From positions 62,001 through 126,000 of the forward strand of contig NZ_JACVTO010000016.1 of the NCBI RefSeq assembly GCF_016518545.1: DNA of 64,000 nt, given 5' to 3'. Shown here one piece after another: positions 42,140-51,025 of this stretch; position 1 is the first letter of the stretch, and every line of letters begins with the position of its first letter. The notes under the pieces are model-generated. The model had not been told where the DNA came from. It saw nothing but the letters and a program-made list of their open reading frames with translations, and searched no databases. The position numbers and the translations under genes were made by a program. Origin of the DNA: Pseudomonas sp. S30. GTDB lineage: Bacteria > Pseudomonadota > Gammaproteobacteria > Pseudomonadales > Pseudomonadaceae.

Positions 42140-42574
42140 ATGCATCCAGCCCTTCACTCCCTTTTCGCCACCCGTGCCGGTTTCGGTATCAGTGTGCTGC
42201 GCATTCTGGTCGGCCTCATTTTCATGGCGCACGGCGCGCAGAAGTTGTTCGGTCTGTTCGGTGGCTATGGCCTCGAAGGCACTGGGCAATGGATGGAGAG
42301 CATCGGCCTCACTCCGGGTTACGCGATGGCGCTGCTGTCGGGAAGCGCTGAGTTCTTCGGCGGCCTGGCCGTTGTGCTGGGTCTACTGGCGCGACCTGCG
42401 GCGCTGGTGCTGAGTGTGACTCTCATCGTGGCGATCTTCACCGTGCACATCGGCAATGGCTTGTTCATGTCCAACAATGGCTCCGAGTTCGCCCTGGCGC
42501 TGTTGGGTGGCACGTTGGCAATTCTGATCGAAGGTGCAGGGCGACTGTCGCTGGACCGTCTGCTCGCTCGTTGA
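42140..42574 (+). CDS. DoxX family membrane protein
   Basis: 144 aa from ATG 42140. Four helices with the DoxX signature GFGISVLRILVGLIFMAHGAQKLFGLFGGYGLEGTGQWMESIGLTPG, then LLSGSAEFFGGLAVVLGLLARPAALVLSVTLIVAIFTVH. These small inner-membrane proteins are linked to redox and stress functions; the role of this one is unknown. Confidence 0.9.
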   Translation: MHPALHSLFATRAGFGISVLRILVGLIFMAHGAQKLFGLFGGYGLEGTGQWMESIGLTPGYAMALLSGSAEFFGGLAVVLGLLARPAALVLSVTLIVAIFTVHIGNGLFMSNNGSEFALALLGGTLAILIEGAGRLSLDRLLAR

Positions 42575-42785
42575 CTGCCCGCTGCCGCGCTCGAACGTCA
42601 CGCTGTGGGACAAGGCCTCTTGCAGCGTGATGCGCGACCCTCTAGGATAGATATTGCGCCGATTTAAACAGCTACTTGCGGGGCGCGGGAAAGGTGACAA
42701 GCCTCTCCGAAATACCGCTAAAGCGCTGGTTCGGTGACGCCTCCCACCGCTGCCCAGCGGGATTCGCGAGGCGGAGAGATACTCC

Positions 42786-43094
42786 ATGAGTTGCCCACGT
42801 ACCAGCGTCTGTCTGACTCCATTGCTTGCCGATTCGGCTGCGCGAACTCCACGTATCCTGCTTGGAGGCCAGCATCAACCGACGTTGCTGCGCAACCTGG
42901 ACGGCTTCTCTCGTCGACGAGGTCAGGCTCGGGCGTTCCTCATCCAGTTCGCTGAAAGCGCGTGCAACTTGGCCCACTATGGCACTGACCGCTTCGATCT
43001 CGCCGTTATTCAAGCCCCGAGTGGCGAACAGGCGGCTGAAACCATCAGTCATCTGACCCGCATAGCGCGCCAGGGGTTGATTACCCGCGCCTGA
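42786..43094 (+). CDS. Small conserved hypothetical protein
   Basis: 102 aa from ATG 42786 with GGAGAGATACTCC before it, one of the better ribosome sites in the region. The sequence MSCPRTSVCLTPLLADSAARTPRILLGGQHQPTLLRNLDG... DRFDLAVIQAPSGEQAAETISHLTRIARQGLITRA is soluble and has a Rossmann-like FDLAVIQAP strand, reminiscent of a truncated methyltransferase-like fold. A reading frame of 153 codons on the opposite strand overlaps it but lacks a ribosome site. Function unknown. It starts the accessory-looking stretch to 45.5 kb. Confidence 0.7.
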   Translation: MSCPRTSVCLTPLLADSAARTPRILLGGQHQPTLLRNLDGFSRRRGQARAFLIQFAESACNLAHYGTDRFDLAVIQAPSGEQAAETISHLTRIARQGLITRA

Positions 43095-43166
43095 TGACCT
43101 GTCATGGATGGTTGTTTCTCCTCTCTGGCGCACACGTCCACCTGTGGTTCAGGCTCGGGGTGATAC

Positions 43167-43871
43167 ATGAATCCTTCGCTGTTCGTTTCCCTGGACGGCC
43201 CGAAAGGGGTCGGCAAGACCACCTTGCTCGAAGCGCTGGCGCTCAAGCTCAGGCGCGACGGCTACAAGGTGGTGCGACTCAGCGAACGCAATCACGATCC
43301 CTATCGCGCCGAAATCATGGCGTTGGTGAACGCCCTGGCCAGGCAGCCGGACATCGATCTGGAGAGGCGTGTGTGTGCCCGACTAGCTGACAGCCGTGCG
43401 TGGATCTCTCGTCATGTGCTCCCCAACCAGCTGCCCGGAAGCGTGATCTTGATGGATCGCTGGTTCGCCTCGGATGCCGCGTTCAGGCGGGGAGTGCCCT
43501 TCGAGGACATTCTGCGGTTCAATCTACAGCGCGCAGTGCAGGTTCCTGATCTGCAGGTGGCTGTGGTCACTCCCGCTCCAGTATCCTGGGCCAGGGCGAA
43601 GGCCAGGCGTGCAGGGCTACGCAGTACCGTTGTGCAAACGATGCAGGAGCATGAGGTGTGTACCGAGTCATTCGAGCGGGCGATGGTAGACCAAGGTTGG
43701 CTGGTGTGCCACAACGAAGGTCCGTTGGAGACGGTAGTCAGTCAGCTGGCTGCCCATGTTCTTGTACGCCTCCAGGCCGGAGCATTGAGCTCGAGAGCTG
43801 GCGGGCCGAAGGCGTCGAGCGCTGCTCAAATCAGCACGATGGCTGAACCTGACGCGAGGGCCGATGGATGA
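43167..43871 (+). CDS. Thymidylate-kinase-like P-loop kinase
   Basis: 234 aa. Walker A LFVSLDGPKGVGKTTLLEALALKL at the N-terminus and the thymidylate kinase DR motif VILMDRWFASDAAFRRGVPF near residue 95 are clear, but the LID and dTMP-specific segments differ from Tmk, and the C-terminal 35 residues are a Ser/Ala-rich tail. It is therefore probably a paralogue acting on another nucleoside monophosphate, or a repair-associated kinase. The stop overlaps the DUF2256 gene start as ATGA, so the two are translationally coupled. Confidence 0.82.
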   Translation: MNPSLFVSLDGPKGVGKTTLLEALALKLRRDGYKVVRLSERNHDPYRAEIMALVNALARQPDIDLERRVCARLADSRAWISRHVLPNQLPGSVILMDRWFASDAAFRRGVPFEDILRFNLQRAVQVPDLQVAVVTPAPVSWARAKARRAGLRSTVVQTMQEHEVCTESFERAMVDQGWLVCHNEGPLETVVSQLAAHVLVRLQAGALSSRAGGPKASSAAQISTMAEPDARADG

Positions 43872-44053
43872 AGAAACGCGATTTGCCGGAAAAGACATGC
43901 AGCTGCTGCGGTAGGCCTTTTTCATGGCGCAAGAAGTGGGAACGGTGCTGGGACGAGGTCCGTTATTGTTCGCAGCGCTGCCGCCGACAGCGCGTGGCGG
44001 TGGATGCCACTGCGCTGACCAAGAGTGCGGCTCATCGCTTGCCTTTCAGGTGA
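43868..44053 (+). CDS. DUF2256 zinc-ribbon-like small protein
   Basis: 61 aa, MKKRDLPEKTCSCCGRPFSWRKKWERCWDEVRYCSQRCRRQR..., an exact match in pattern to DUF2256: KxDLPxKxCxxCxRPFxWRKKWxxxWDEVxYCSxRC, with four cysteines placed to bind zinc. Function unknown; the family is known from cyanobacteria and proteobacteria, where neighbours often include photolyase/cryptochrome-type genes. Here it is coupled to the thymidylate-kinase-like gene. Confidence 0.9.
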   Translation: MKKRDLPEKTCSCCGRPFSWRKKWERCWDEVRYCSQRCRRQRVAVDATALTKSAAHRLPFR

Positions 44054-44085
44054 CGACCAGGGTGCTTCTAGTGGCGCCGCGAACT

Positions 44086-44571
44086 TCAGTGCTGACAGCC
44101 ATCGTTCACCCCATAGGTGGCCGACTGCAGCATCATCTCTCTGTGCAAACGCTCGGCAATCCACATCACAATTCCGGCTTTGCGATACAATTCCGGGGCA
44201 GAGACGGGCCCATTTGCGCGCAATATAGCCAGGCTGCTGCAGCTGCCATTGCGCTGGACAGGTTGCAGCCAGCCATGGCGCAGATTACAGCCATGCAAGC
44301 TCGCCCAGCACTGCGGCGGCGCTGGGAGGCTCTGCTCGGCCCATAGCAACGGCAGCTCGTGAGTTCTCGTGGAGTCGGGTAGCGGGCAGGCGCAATAAAA
44401 TCGCTGCACGCATGCTCGCTGATCGGACGACAGGCTGGAGTCGACGTACAGGCTGGGACCTGCGAACAGATAATGCTCGAACCCCAGCAGGTGAACCAGC
44501 CTGGGCAGACTCTCGAGGAGGTGTCGCAGGTCGCTCCCACTGGCCCAGCGCGCAGCTGCGGTCTCTAACAT
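44086..44571 (-). CDS. LuxR-type autoinducer-binding domain protein lacking a DNA-binding domain
   Basis: 161 aa from ATG 44571; GGAGG lies four bases before it (an overlapping ATG at 44574 is too close). The sequence follows the N-terminal autoinducer-binding domain of LuxR proteins, ending with the familiar W-A-S-L-H-G-C-N-L-R-H-G-W-L-Q-P-V-Q block (about 92-109) and LAILRANGPVS. A normal LuxR protein continues for some 70 more residues with a helix-turn-helix; here the frame stops after MLQSATYGVNDGCQH and no frame of the following 160 bases encodes such a motif. No luxI gene is nearby. It could be a sink or antagonist for acyl-homoserine lactone signalling, or a remnant of a full regulator. 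Confidence 0.75.
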   Translation of the reverse strand: MLETAAARWASGSDLRHLLESLPRLVHLLGFEHYLFAGPSLYVDSSLSSDQRACVQRFYCACPLPDSTRTHELPLLWAEQSLPAPPQCWASLHGCNLRHGWLQPVQRNGSCSSLAILRANGPVSAPELYRKAGIVMWIAERLHREMMLQSATYGVNDGCQH

Positions 44572-44656
44572 CATGCCTCCATGCCGGGTTTGCAAATATC
44601 AGCGCACGCTCGACGAGCTGGGCGTGCGATGCCTTCAAGCGTGCCGTATTCGAGTG

Positions 44657-44670
44657 TGACTGTATAGTCA
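44657..44670. promoter_or_regulatory. Small palindrome between the LuxR-like gene and cobF
   Basis: TGACTGTATAGTCA: arms TGACT/AGTCA around a TATA-like centre that could double as a -10 element for the LuxR-like gene (minus strand TATACA with CTGACC 16 bases upstream). Possible operator in a divergent intergenic region of 212 bases. Confidence 0.3.
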
Positions 44671-44783
44671 TTATGGATTGACGGTCAGATCCTGCCAGGC
44701 GACGAACGGTTGCGGCAGTAGATCCGAACGACTCCCACAATGGCGCAGGGTCAATGCTTTTCAACTATGAAGATGGAGCGCCC

Positions 44784-45533
44784 ATGAAGCGATTGCTGCT
44801 GATCGGTATCGGTCCTGGCGATCCTCGACAGATCACCATCGAGGCCGTCGAGGCGATGCAGCGTGCGTCGGTGTTCTTCGTCTTGGAAAAAGGTGCGCAG
44901 AAGCACGACCTCCTGCGCTTGCGCCAGGACATGTTGGCGCGGTACGTGCCGCAAGGAGGGTATCGTCTGGTGCAGGTGGCCGACCCGGTCCGAAACGCGG
45001 CGGCGTCCGACTACATCGAGGGGGTTCAAGCCTGGCACCAAGCGCGGGCGAGCTTGTACGCGAAACTGATCGCGACCGAGCTGCAAGATCACGAAATCGG
45101 CGCTTTCCTGCTATGGGGAGAGCCAACGCTGTATGACAGCACGCTGCGCATCCTGGATCGAGTGCGCGACCTTGGCACCGCCCTGACCCTGGAGGTCATT
45201 CCTGGCATCAGTAGTGTGCAGGCCCTGGCGGCACGGCATCTCATCGCCCTCAACCGCATTGGCGAGCCGCTGACCGTCCTGCCCGGTCGGCGGCTGGCGG
45301 AACAGGCCAGGGTGGATAATGTGGTGGTGATGCTCGACGGCGCAGGGGCGCTGGAGGATCTGCATGACCCTGACATCACCATCTACTGGGGCGCCTACTT
45401 GGGGACGGATGATGAAGTACTGATTTCAGGGGCGCTGCCGGTGGTCAAGGAGCAGATTCTGACGCTCAGGGCACAGCTGCGCCAACGCAAGGGCTGGATC
45501 ATGGATACCTTCCTGCTGCGCCGCGAGCCCTGA
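44784..45533 (+). CDS. cobF: CobF, precorrin-6A synthase (deacetylating)
   Basis: 249 aa from ATG 44784 with GGAG upstream. Tetrapyrrole methylase fold: MKRLLLIGIGPGDPRQITIEAVEAMQRASVFFVLEKG, LLWGEPTLYDSTLRILDRV and VIPGISSVQALAARH. The length and the WG-x-P-x-LYDS form fit CobF, which methylates C1 and removes acetate in the aerobic cobalamin pathway. No other cob genes adjoin it, so it is detached from the main cobalamin cluster. Confidence 0.88.
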   Translation: MKRLLLIGIGPGDPRQITIEAVEAMQRASVFFVLEKGAQKHDLLRLRQDMLARYVPQGGYRLVQVADPVRNAAASDYIEGVQAWHQARASLYAKLIATELQDHEIGAFLLWGEPTLYDSTLRILDRVRDLGTALTLEVIPGISSVQALAARHLIALNRIGEPLTVLPGRRLAEQARVDNVVVMLDGAGALEDLHDPDITIYWGAYLGTDDEVLISGALPVVKEQILTLRAQLRQRKGWIMDTFLLRREP

Positions 45534-45559
45534 GCACTGTGCCGTGGTCAGGGAGTGGG

Positions 45560-45910
45560 TTACGGGGTGCCCAGGATGCTGACGACCTTGTCGCGCAACT
45601 GATCGATGCTGAAAGGCTTGCCGATCAGGTGCATACCCTCCGGCACCTCGACGTTCTCGGCGTAGCCGCTGGCGAACAGCACAGGAAGCTGCGGGCGTAT
45701 CTGGCGCGCCTTGGCAGCCAGTGCGTCGCCACGCATGTCAGGCAAGCCGACATCGGTCATCATCAGGTCCAGGGCCTGACCGGCATCTTCGAGGATCGTC
45801 AAGGCTGCCGTGGCGTTTTCTGCCTCGATTGCGGTGTAGCCCAATTCGTCGAGCACTTCGACCATCAGCATGCGGACGATGTCGTCGTCTTCGACTACCA
45901 GAAGTTGCAT
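45560..45910 (-). CDS. Single-domain response regulator
   Basis: 116 aa, a lone CheY-like receiver: VVEDDDIVRMLMVEVLDELG, phospho-acceptor D in LDLMMTDVGLPDMRGD near 53, and lysine in HLIGKPFSIDQL. The LFASGYAE segment places it with the FixJ/CpdR-like single receivers found beside hybrid kinases. It diverges from the large hybrid kinase gene, 251 bases between starts, and is a plausible phosphate sink or output for that system. Confidence 0.9.
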   Translation of the reverse strand: MQLLVVEDDDIVRMLMVEVLDELGYTAIEAENATAALTILEDAGQALDLMMTDVGLPDMRGDALAAKARQIRPQLPVLFASGYAENVEVPEGMHLIGKPFSIDQLRDKVVSILGTP

Positions 45911-46161
45911 GAGTTGAATCCTGTCGCAAGGGTAATGTTAGTGACTCAGTGCCTGTAAAAGGAACAGAAGTTCCCTCAGAATAACCAGCTCCGCACCAGT
46001 AGGGAACGATTGCGCGCGGCCGCCTTCAAATACTGGCTAAATGCCCCGTTGCGACGCCCCGATGCCGGGCCGGCAATGGACGCACAGGTGGGCGCGGCAT
46101 GCCCAGTGCAGCGTATCGCCTACCTACCTTTAATGGACTTATCTCGCTCGGGCGTTATCAG

Positions 46162-49100
46162 ATGATTCAAGCAGCCTCCATGGATCAACGCAGCTTCCGC
46201 AGACTGCTGGGCCGTAACATTGGCCTGCCGCTAGGTGTGGGGCTGTTGGGCGCCGTGGCGTTCGTCGTGGTGATCAACTACCTGTTGTCTGCCATGCAGT
46301 GGGTAGAGCACACCGATCGCGTGATCGGCAATGCCAACGAAACGCTCAAGCTGTCGATCGACATGGAAACCGGAATGCGCGGTTTCCTCATCACCGGGGA
46401 CGAACGCTTTCTCGACCCCTACGAGGTGGCCAAGCCGCGCATCTTCGGCAGCCTCGACGCCCTAAAGGAAATGGTCAGCGACAACCTGCCCCAGGTCGAT
46501 CGCATCGATCGCCTCATAGGGTTGCAGCGCGCCTGGAACGATTTCGGCGCCCAGCTGATCAGCATGCGTCGCGAAAAGGGTGATTTCCAAGGCGCCATCG
46601 CGGGGGGGCGCGGCAAGCGCATCACCGACGAAATTCGCAACGAGTTCCAGGACCTCATCGCCACCGAGCAGCAGTTGCGACAGAACCGCACCGAGCAGGT
46701 CAGCCGTGTCACGGTCATCTCGATCACCGCCTTCATACTGTTCATCGTTGGCCTGAGCGGGCTATTGGCCTACTTGGGCCGTCGAGATCTGCTGGCATTG
46801 TCCGATAGCTACGTGGGCAATCTTCAGGCCCAGCAGCGCGCCGCCGACCGCCTGGAGCATCAGGCATGGTTGCGCAATGGTCAGCAGCAACTGTCTCAGC
46901 AGGTGCTGGGACAGCTGACCCTCACGGCGCTGGGCGACAACGTGCTGCGTTTCTTCGCCAGTTACCTGGGCAGCGTGGTGGGCGCGCTTTACGTGCGCGA
47001 TGCCCACGGGCAACTGGTACGGGTGGCGACCTATGGACTGGATGCCGAACAGCAGAATCGCGGCCAGATCCTGGGCGAGCACGAGGGCCTGCTGGCGCAG
47101 AGTGTGCGCGAGCGGCGCCTGATCCGCCTGGACGACCTGCCCCAGGATTACCACCGACTCAGCTCCGGCCTGGGCAGTGGACTGCCGCGTAGCGCGCTGC
47201 TGGTGCCCTCCAGCGATGAGGGCGAAGTCAATGGCGTGCTCGAACTGGGCTTCCTGCGCCCGCTGAACGAGCGTGACGGCGAGCTGCTGGAACGCATTGC
47301 CGACAACCTCGGCATGTCCATCGAGAGCGCCCGCTATCGCCAGCGCCTGCAGGAAGTTCTGGCTGAAACTCAGCAGTTGAACGAGGAGCTGCAGGTCCAG
47401 CAGGAAGAGCTCAAGACCGCCAATGAGGAGCTCGAAGAGCAGTCGCGGGTGCTCAAGGAGTCCCAGGCCTATCTGGAGACCCAACAGGCGGAGCTCGAGC
47501 AGACCAACGAGCAGTTGGCCGAGCGTACGGTGGCGCTGGATCGCAAGAACAGCGAGCTCAACAGTGCCCAGCAGCAGCTGCAGGCGCGTGCCGAGGACCT
47601 GCAGCGTTCCAGTCGCTACAAGTCCGAGTTCCTGGCCAACATGTCCCACGAGCTGCGCACGCCGCTCAACAGTTCGCTCATCCTGGCCAAGTTGCTTGCC
47701 GAAAACGGTCAGGGCAACCTCAGTCAGGAACAGGTCAAGTTCGCCGAGTCGATCTACTCGGCTGGCAACGACCTGCTCAACCTGATCAACGACATCCTGG
47801 ACATCGCCAAGGTCGAGGCCGGCAAGCTCGAAGTCCGTCCGGAAACCACCCAGGTGGTGCGTCTGGTCGAGGGGCTGCGTGGAATGTTTCAGCCGCTGGC
47901 AGATGAAAAGGGCCTGCAGTTCGACGTGCAGTTGCAGGGCCAGGTACCTGCCACGCTGGTCACCGATCGCCAGCGGCTGGAGCAGATACTCAAGAACCTG
48001 CTGTCCAACGCAATCAAGTTCACCGACAAAGGCCAGGTCAGCCTGACCATCGGCCACGACACCCGCCAAGGTATCGTCTTCACCGTTCGCGATACCGGTA
48101 TCGGCATTCCTGCCGATCAGCAGGAGGCCATCTTCGGTGCCTTCCATCAGGTCGACGGCACCAGCAACCGCCGCTTCGGCGGCACCGGCCTGGGCCTGTC
48201 GATCTCACGTGACCTGGCACAGCTGCTGGGCGGCAGCATCAGTGTCCAGAGCAGCGCCGGGGAAGGCAGTGTGTTCAGCCTCATCCTGCCCGAGCGCCAC
48301 GAGCCGAACGAGCCCCAGGGCGAGGCGCCGGTGGCGCGACCACCGGCCGCCCAACTGTCCCGGTTGTCAGCGCCGCAGACGGTGCCCAGCCAGCCAGAGT
48401 CGGTCGTGGTCCCCAGCTTCGACGATGATCGTGCCCAAGCGCCTTTCGAGGGTCGCTGCATCCTGGTCATCGAGGACGAGCCGAATTTTGCCCGGATCCT
48501 CTACGACCTGGCCCACGAACTGGGTTATCACTGCCTGGTCGCCCATGCCGCCGACGAAGGCTTCGCCCTGGCCGCGCGATACCTGCCCGACGCCGTGCTG
48601 CTCGACATGCGCCTGCCCGACCATTCTGGCTTGACCGTACTGCAGCGGCTGAAGGAGCTGGCCAGCACCCGTCACATCCCGGTGCACATCATCTCGGTCG
48701 AAGACCGCGTCGAGGCCGCCATGCACATGGGCGCCGTGGGCTATGCGGTCAAGCCTACCAGTCGCGAGGCGCTCAAGGAGGTATTCGGGCGCCTGGAAGA
48801 CAAGCTCACCCAGAAGCTCAAGCGCGTACTGCTGGTAGAGGACGATGATCTGCAGCGCGAGAGCATCGCTCGCCTGATCGGCGACGATGACATCGAGATC
48901 ACCGCCGTGGCCATGGCCCAGGAGGCGCTCGAGTTGCTGCGCGAGAACATCTACGACTGCATGATCATCGACCTCAAGTTGCCCGACATGCTCGGTAACG
49001 AGCTGCTCAAGCGCATGACCGCCGAAGACATCCGCAGCTTCCCCCCGGTGATCGTCTACACCGGCCGCAATCTCACGCGCGACGAAGAAACCGACCTGCT

Positions 49101-49635
49101 CAAGTACTCGCGGTCGATCATCATCAAGGGCGCGCGCTGGCCCGAGCGGCTGCTCGATGAAGTGACGCTGTTCCTGCACAAGGTCGAATCGCAGCTGTCC
49201 CACGAGCGCCAACGCATGCTCAAGACTGCCCGCAGCCGTGACAAGGTGTTCGAGGGTCGCAAGATCCTGCTGGTGGACGATGACGTGCGCAACATCTTCG
49301 CCCTCACCAGTGCGCTCGAGCACAAGGGCGCGATCGTCGAGATCGGCCGCAACGGGCGCGAAGCCCTGGAGCGCCTCGAGCAGCACGACGACATCGACCT
49401 GGTGCTGATGGACGTGATGATGCCGGAGATGGACGGCTACGAAGCCACTCGCCTGATTCGCCAGCAGCCGCGCTGGCGCAAGCTGCCGATCATCGCCGTG
49501 ACCGCCAAGGCCATGAAGGATGACCAGCACCGTTGCCTGCAGGCGGGCGCCAACGACTATCTGGCCAAGCCGATCGATCTGGACCGACTGTTCTCGTTGA
49601 TCAGGGTCTGGCTGCCGCAACTGGAGCGAATTTGA
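46162..49635 (+). CDS. Hybrid histidine kinase: CHASE3-GAF-HisKA-HATPase with three receivers
   Basis: About 1157 aa from ATG 46162 (ATG 46180 is an alternative; neither has a strong ribosome site). Order: helix 1 (PLGVGLLGAVAFVVVINYLL), CHASE3 periplasmic bundle with IDMETGMRGFLITGDERFLDPYEVAKPR, helix 2 near 200-222, GAF about 270-400, a long coiled coil (EEELQVQQEELKTANEELEEQSRVLKE...), HisKA with EFLANMSHELRTPLNSSLIL, HATPase (NLLSNAIKFTDKGQ, GTGLGLSIS), then three receivers with acceptors in VLLDMRLPDHSG, CMIIDLKLPDMLG and LVLMDVMMPEMDGY. All three acceptor aspartates are intact. Heads the CheR-CheB operon. Confidence 0.93.
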   Translation: MIQAASMDQRSFRRLLGRNIGLPLGVGLLGAVAFVVVINYLLSAMQWVEHTDRVIGNANETLKLSIDMETGMRGFLITGDERFLDPYEVAKPRIFGSLDALKEMVSDNLPQVDRIDRLIGLQRAWNDFGAQLISMRREKGDFQGAIAGGRGKRITDEIRNEFQDLIATEQQLRQNRTEQVSRVTVISITAFILFIVGLSGLLAYLGRRDLLALSDSYVGNLQAQQRAADRLEHQAWLRNGQQQLSQQVLGQLTLTALGDNVLRFFASYLGSVVGALYVRDAHGQLVRVATYGLDAEQQNRGQILGEHEGLLAQSVRERRLIRLDDLPQDYHRLSSGLGSGLPRSALLVPSSDEGEVNGVLELGFLRPLNERDGELLERIADNLGMSIESARYRQRLQEVLAETQQLNEELQVQQEELKTANEELEEQSRVLKESQAYLETQQAELEQTNEQLAERTVALDRKNSELNSAQQQLQARAEDLQRSSRYKSEFLANMSHELRTPLNSSLILAKLLAENGQGNLSQEQVKFAESIYSAGNDLLNLINDILDIAKVEAGKLEVRPETTQVVRLVEGLRGMFQPLADEKGLQFDVQLQGQVPATLVTDRQRLEQILKNLLSNAIKFTDKGQVSLTIGHDTRQGIVFTVRDTGIGIPADQQEAIFGAFHQVDGTSNRRFGGTGLGLSISRDLAQLLGGSISVQSSAGEGSVFSLILPERHEPNEPQGEAPVARPPAAQLSRLSAPQTVPSQPESVVVPSFDDDRAQAPFEGRCILVIEDEPNFARILYDLAHELGYHCLVAHAADEGFALAARYLPDAVLLDMRLPDHSGLTVLQRLKELASTRHIPVHIISVEDRVEAAMHMGAVGYAVKPTSREALKEVFGRLEDKLTQKLKRVLLVEDDDLQRESIARLIGDDDIEITAVAMAQEALELLRENIYDCMIIDLKLPDMLGNELLKRMTAEDIRSFPPVIVYTGRNLTRDEETDLLKYSRSIIIKGARWPERLLDEVTLFLHKVESQLSHERQRMLKTARSRDKVFEGRKILLVDDDVRNIFALTSALEHKGAIVEIGRNGREALERLEQHDDIDLVLMDVMMPEMDGYEATRLIRQQPRWRKLPIIAVTAKAMKDDQHRCLQAGANDYLAKPIDLDRLFSLIRVWLPQLERI

Positions 49636-50453
49636 CTAGCGAGCGCAACACCGATATCGAGATCCGTCTGCTGATCGAGGCAATCTACCTCAAGTACAGC
49701 TACGACTTTCGCAACTACTCAGGGGCTTCGATAAAGCGCCGGATCCTGCACGCTTTGTCCCAGTTCGAGTGCCGCACGGTTACGGGGTTGCAGGAGCGCG
49801 TGTTGCACGACCCAGGCATGTTCATGCAGTTGCTGCAGTTCCTGACCATCCCGGTCAGCGAGATGTTTCGCGACCCTGGCCATTTCCTCGCGCTGCGGCG
49901 CGAGGTGGTCCCGCTACTGCGCACCTGGCCTTCGCTGAAGATCTGGATCGCCGGCTGCAGCACCGGTGAAGAGGTGTATTCCATGGCTATCCTGCTGCGT
50001 GAGGAGGGGCTGCTGGAGCGCACCATCCTCTACGCGACCGACATCAACCCCAGCTCGCTGGAGAAGGCCAAGCAGGGCATCTACTCGATGCAGAGCCTGC
50101 GTGAATACGAAGAGAACTATCGCAAGGCCGGCGGGCGTCGTGATTTCAGCGATTACTACACCTCGGCCTACGGTAACGCCATCATGGACGGCAGTTTGCG
50201 TGACACGGTGACCTTCGCCGACCACAGCCTGGCCACCGACAGCGTGTTCTCCGAGACGCAGCTGGTGTCATGCCGCAACGTGCTGATCTACTTCAACAAG
50301 GAGTTGCAGGACCGCGCCCTGGGACTGTTCCATGAGTCGCTGTGCCACCGTGGGTTCCTGTTTCTGGGCAGCAAGGAGTCGGTGGACTTCTCAGCCTACA
50401 AGGATCGCTTCGAGCCACTGGTGCGGCCCGAGCGGATTTTCCGCAAGTCATGA
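49632..50453 (+). CDS. cheR: CheR-type protein-glutamate methyltransferase
   Basis: 273 aa from TTG 49632, which overlaps the kinase TGA and has CTGGAGCGAA before it; no ATG gives the family N-terminus. The N-terminal helical domain (YLKYSYDFRNYSGASIKRRI) and the SAM-binding core (PSLKIWIAGCSTGEEVYSMAILLRE, near 105-130) are complete; LVSCRNVLIYFNKELQDRAL and LFLGSKES follow. CheR methylates glutamates on chemoreceptors; with no receptor in this operon, the substrate may be the hybrid kinase or an unlinked receptor. Confidence 0.92.
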   Translation: MTSERNTDIEIRLLIEAIYLKYSYDFRNYSGASIKRRILHALSQFECRTVTGLQERVLHDPGMFMQLLQFLTIPVSEMFRDPGHFLALRREVVPLLRTWPSLKIWIAGCSTGEEVYSMAILLREEGLLERTILYATDINPSSLEKAKQGIYSMQSLREYEENYRKAGGRRDFSDYYTSAYGNAIMDGSLRDTVTFADHSLATDSVFSETQLVSCRNVLIYFNKELQDRALGLFHESLCHRGFLFLGSKESVDFSAYKDRFEPLVRPERIFRKS

Positions 50454-51025
50454 ACAGCGTGCGCGCAGTGGTGATCGGTGCCTCGGCAGGCGGCGTGGCC
50501 GCGCTGTTCGAGGTGCTCGGTGGCTTGCCCAAGGGCTTCGAGCCCCCTGTACTGTGCGTGCTGCACCTGCCGGGAGACCGCCCCAGCCAATTGGCCGAGG
50601 TGCTGCAGCAACGCTTGCAGCGCCCGGTTCGCGAGGCATGTGACAAGGAACCTGTCGAGCCCGGCAGGATCTATGTGGCCGGGCCTGCTTATCACCTTTC
50701 TATCGAGCGCGACTTCAGCCTGTCGCTCAGTCAGGAGGCACCGGTGCATTTTTCCCGGCCGGCAATCGACGTGCTGTTCCACTCGGCGGCCGATGTCTAT
50801 GGTGAGGGGCTGCTCGGCATAGTGCTCACCGGGGCCAACGAAGACGGCGCCCGAGGGCTGGCGTACATCAAGAAATGCGGAGGCCGGACGCTGGTCCAGG
50901 ACCCCCGCGATGCACAGGTCGCGTCGATGCCGGAAGCTGCACTTGCCCTGCACCGACCCGATCACATTCTTTCTCTGAGCGGTATCGGGCAGTTGCTCGC
51001 CACCCTGGAATCCCGCCCATGCTAA
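50450..51025 (+). CDS. cheB: CheB-type methylesterase, receiver-less
   Basis: 191 aa from ATG 50450, overlapping the CheR stop as ATGA. Only the methylesterase domain is present: the nucleophile serine in AVVIGASAGGVAALFEVLGGLP, histidine in CVLHLPGDRPSQLA, and aspartate in GIVLTGANEDGARGLAYI. The standard CheB has an N-terminal receiver that controls the esterase; its absence means regulation must come from elsewhere, perhaps from the downstream receiver-kinase or the single receivers. Confidence 0.92.
   Translation: MNSVRAVVIGASAGGVAALFEVLGGLPKGFEPPVLCVLHLPGDRPSQLAEVLQQRLQRPVREACDKEPVEPGRIYVAGPAYHLSIERDFSLSLSQEAPVHFSRPAIDVLFHSAADVYGEGLLGIVLTGANEDGARGLAYIKKCGGRTLVQDPRDAQVASMPEAALALHRPDHILSLSGIGQLLATLESRPC

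Noticed and set aside
42672..43133. A 153-codon minus-strand frame between doxX and the kinase
   Set aside because: The overlapping plus-strand frame has a strong ribosome site and a coherent protein; the minus frame lacks a ribosome site and its second half loses coding character.
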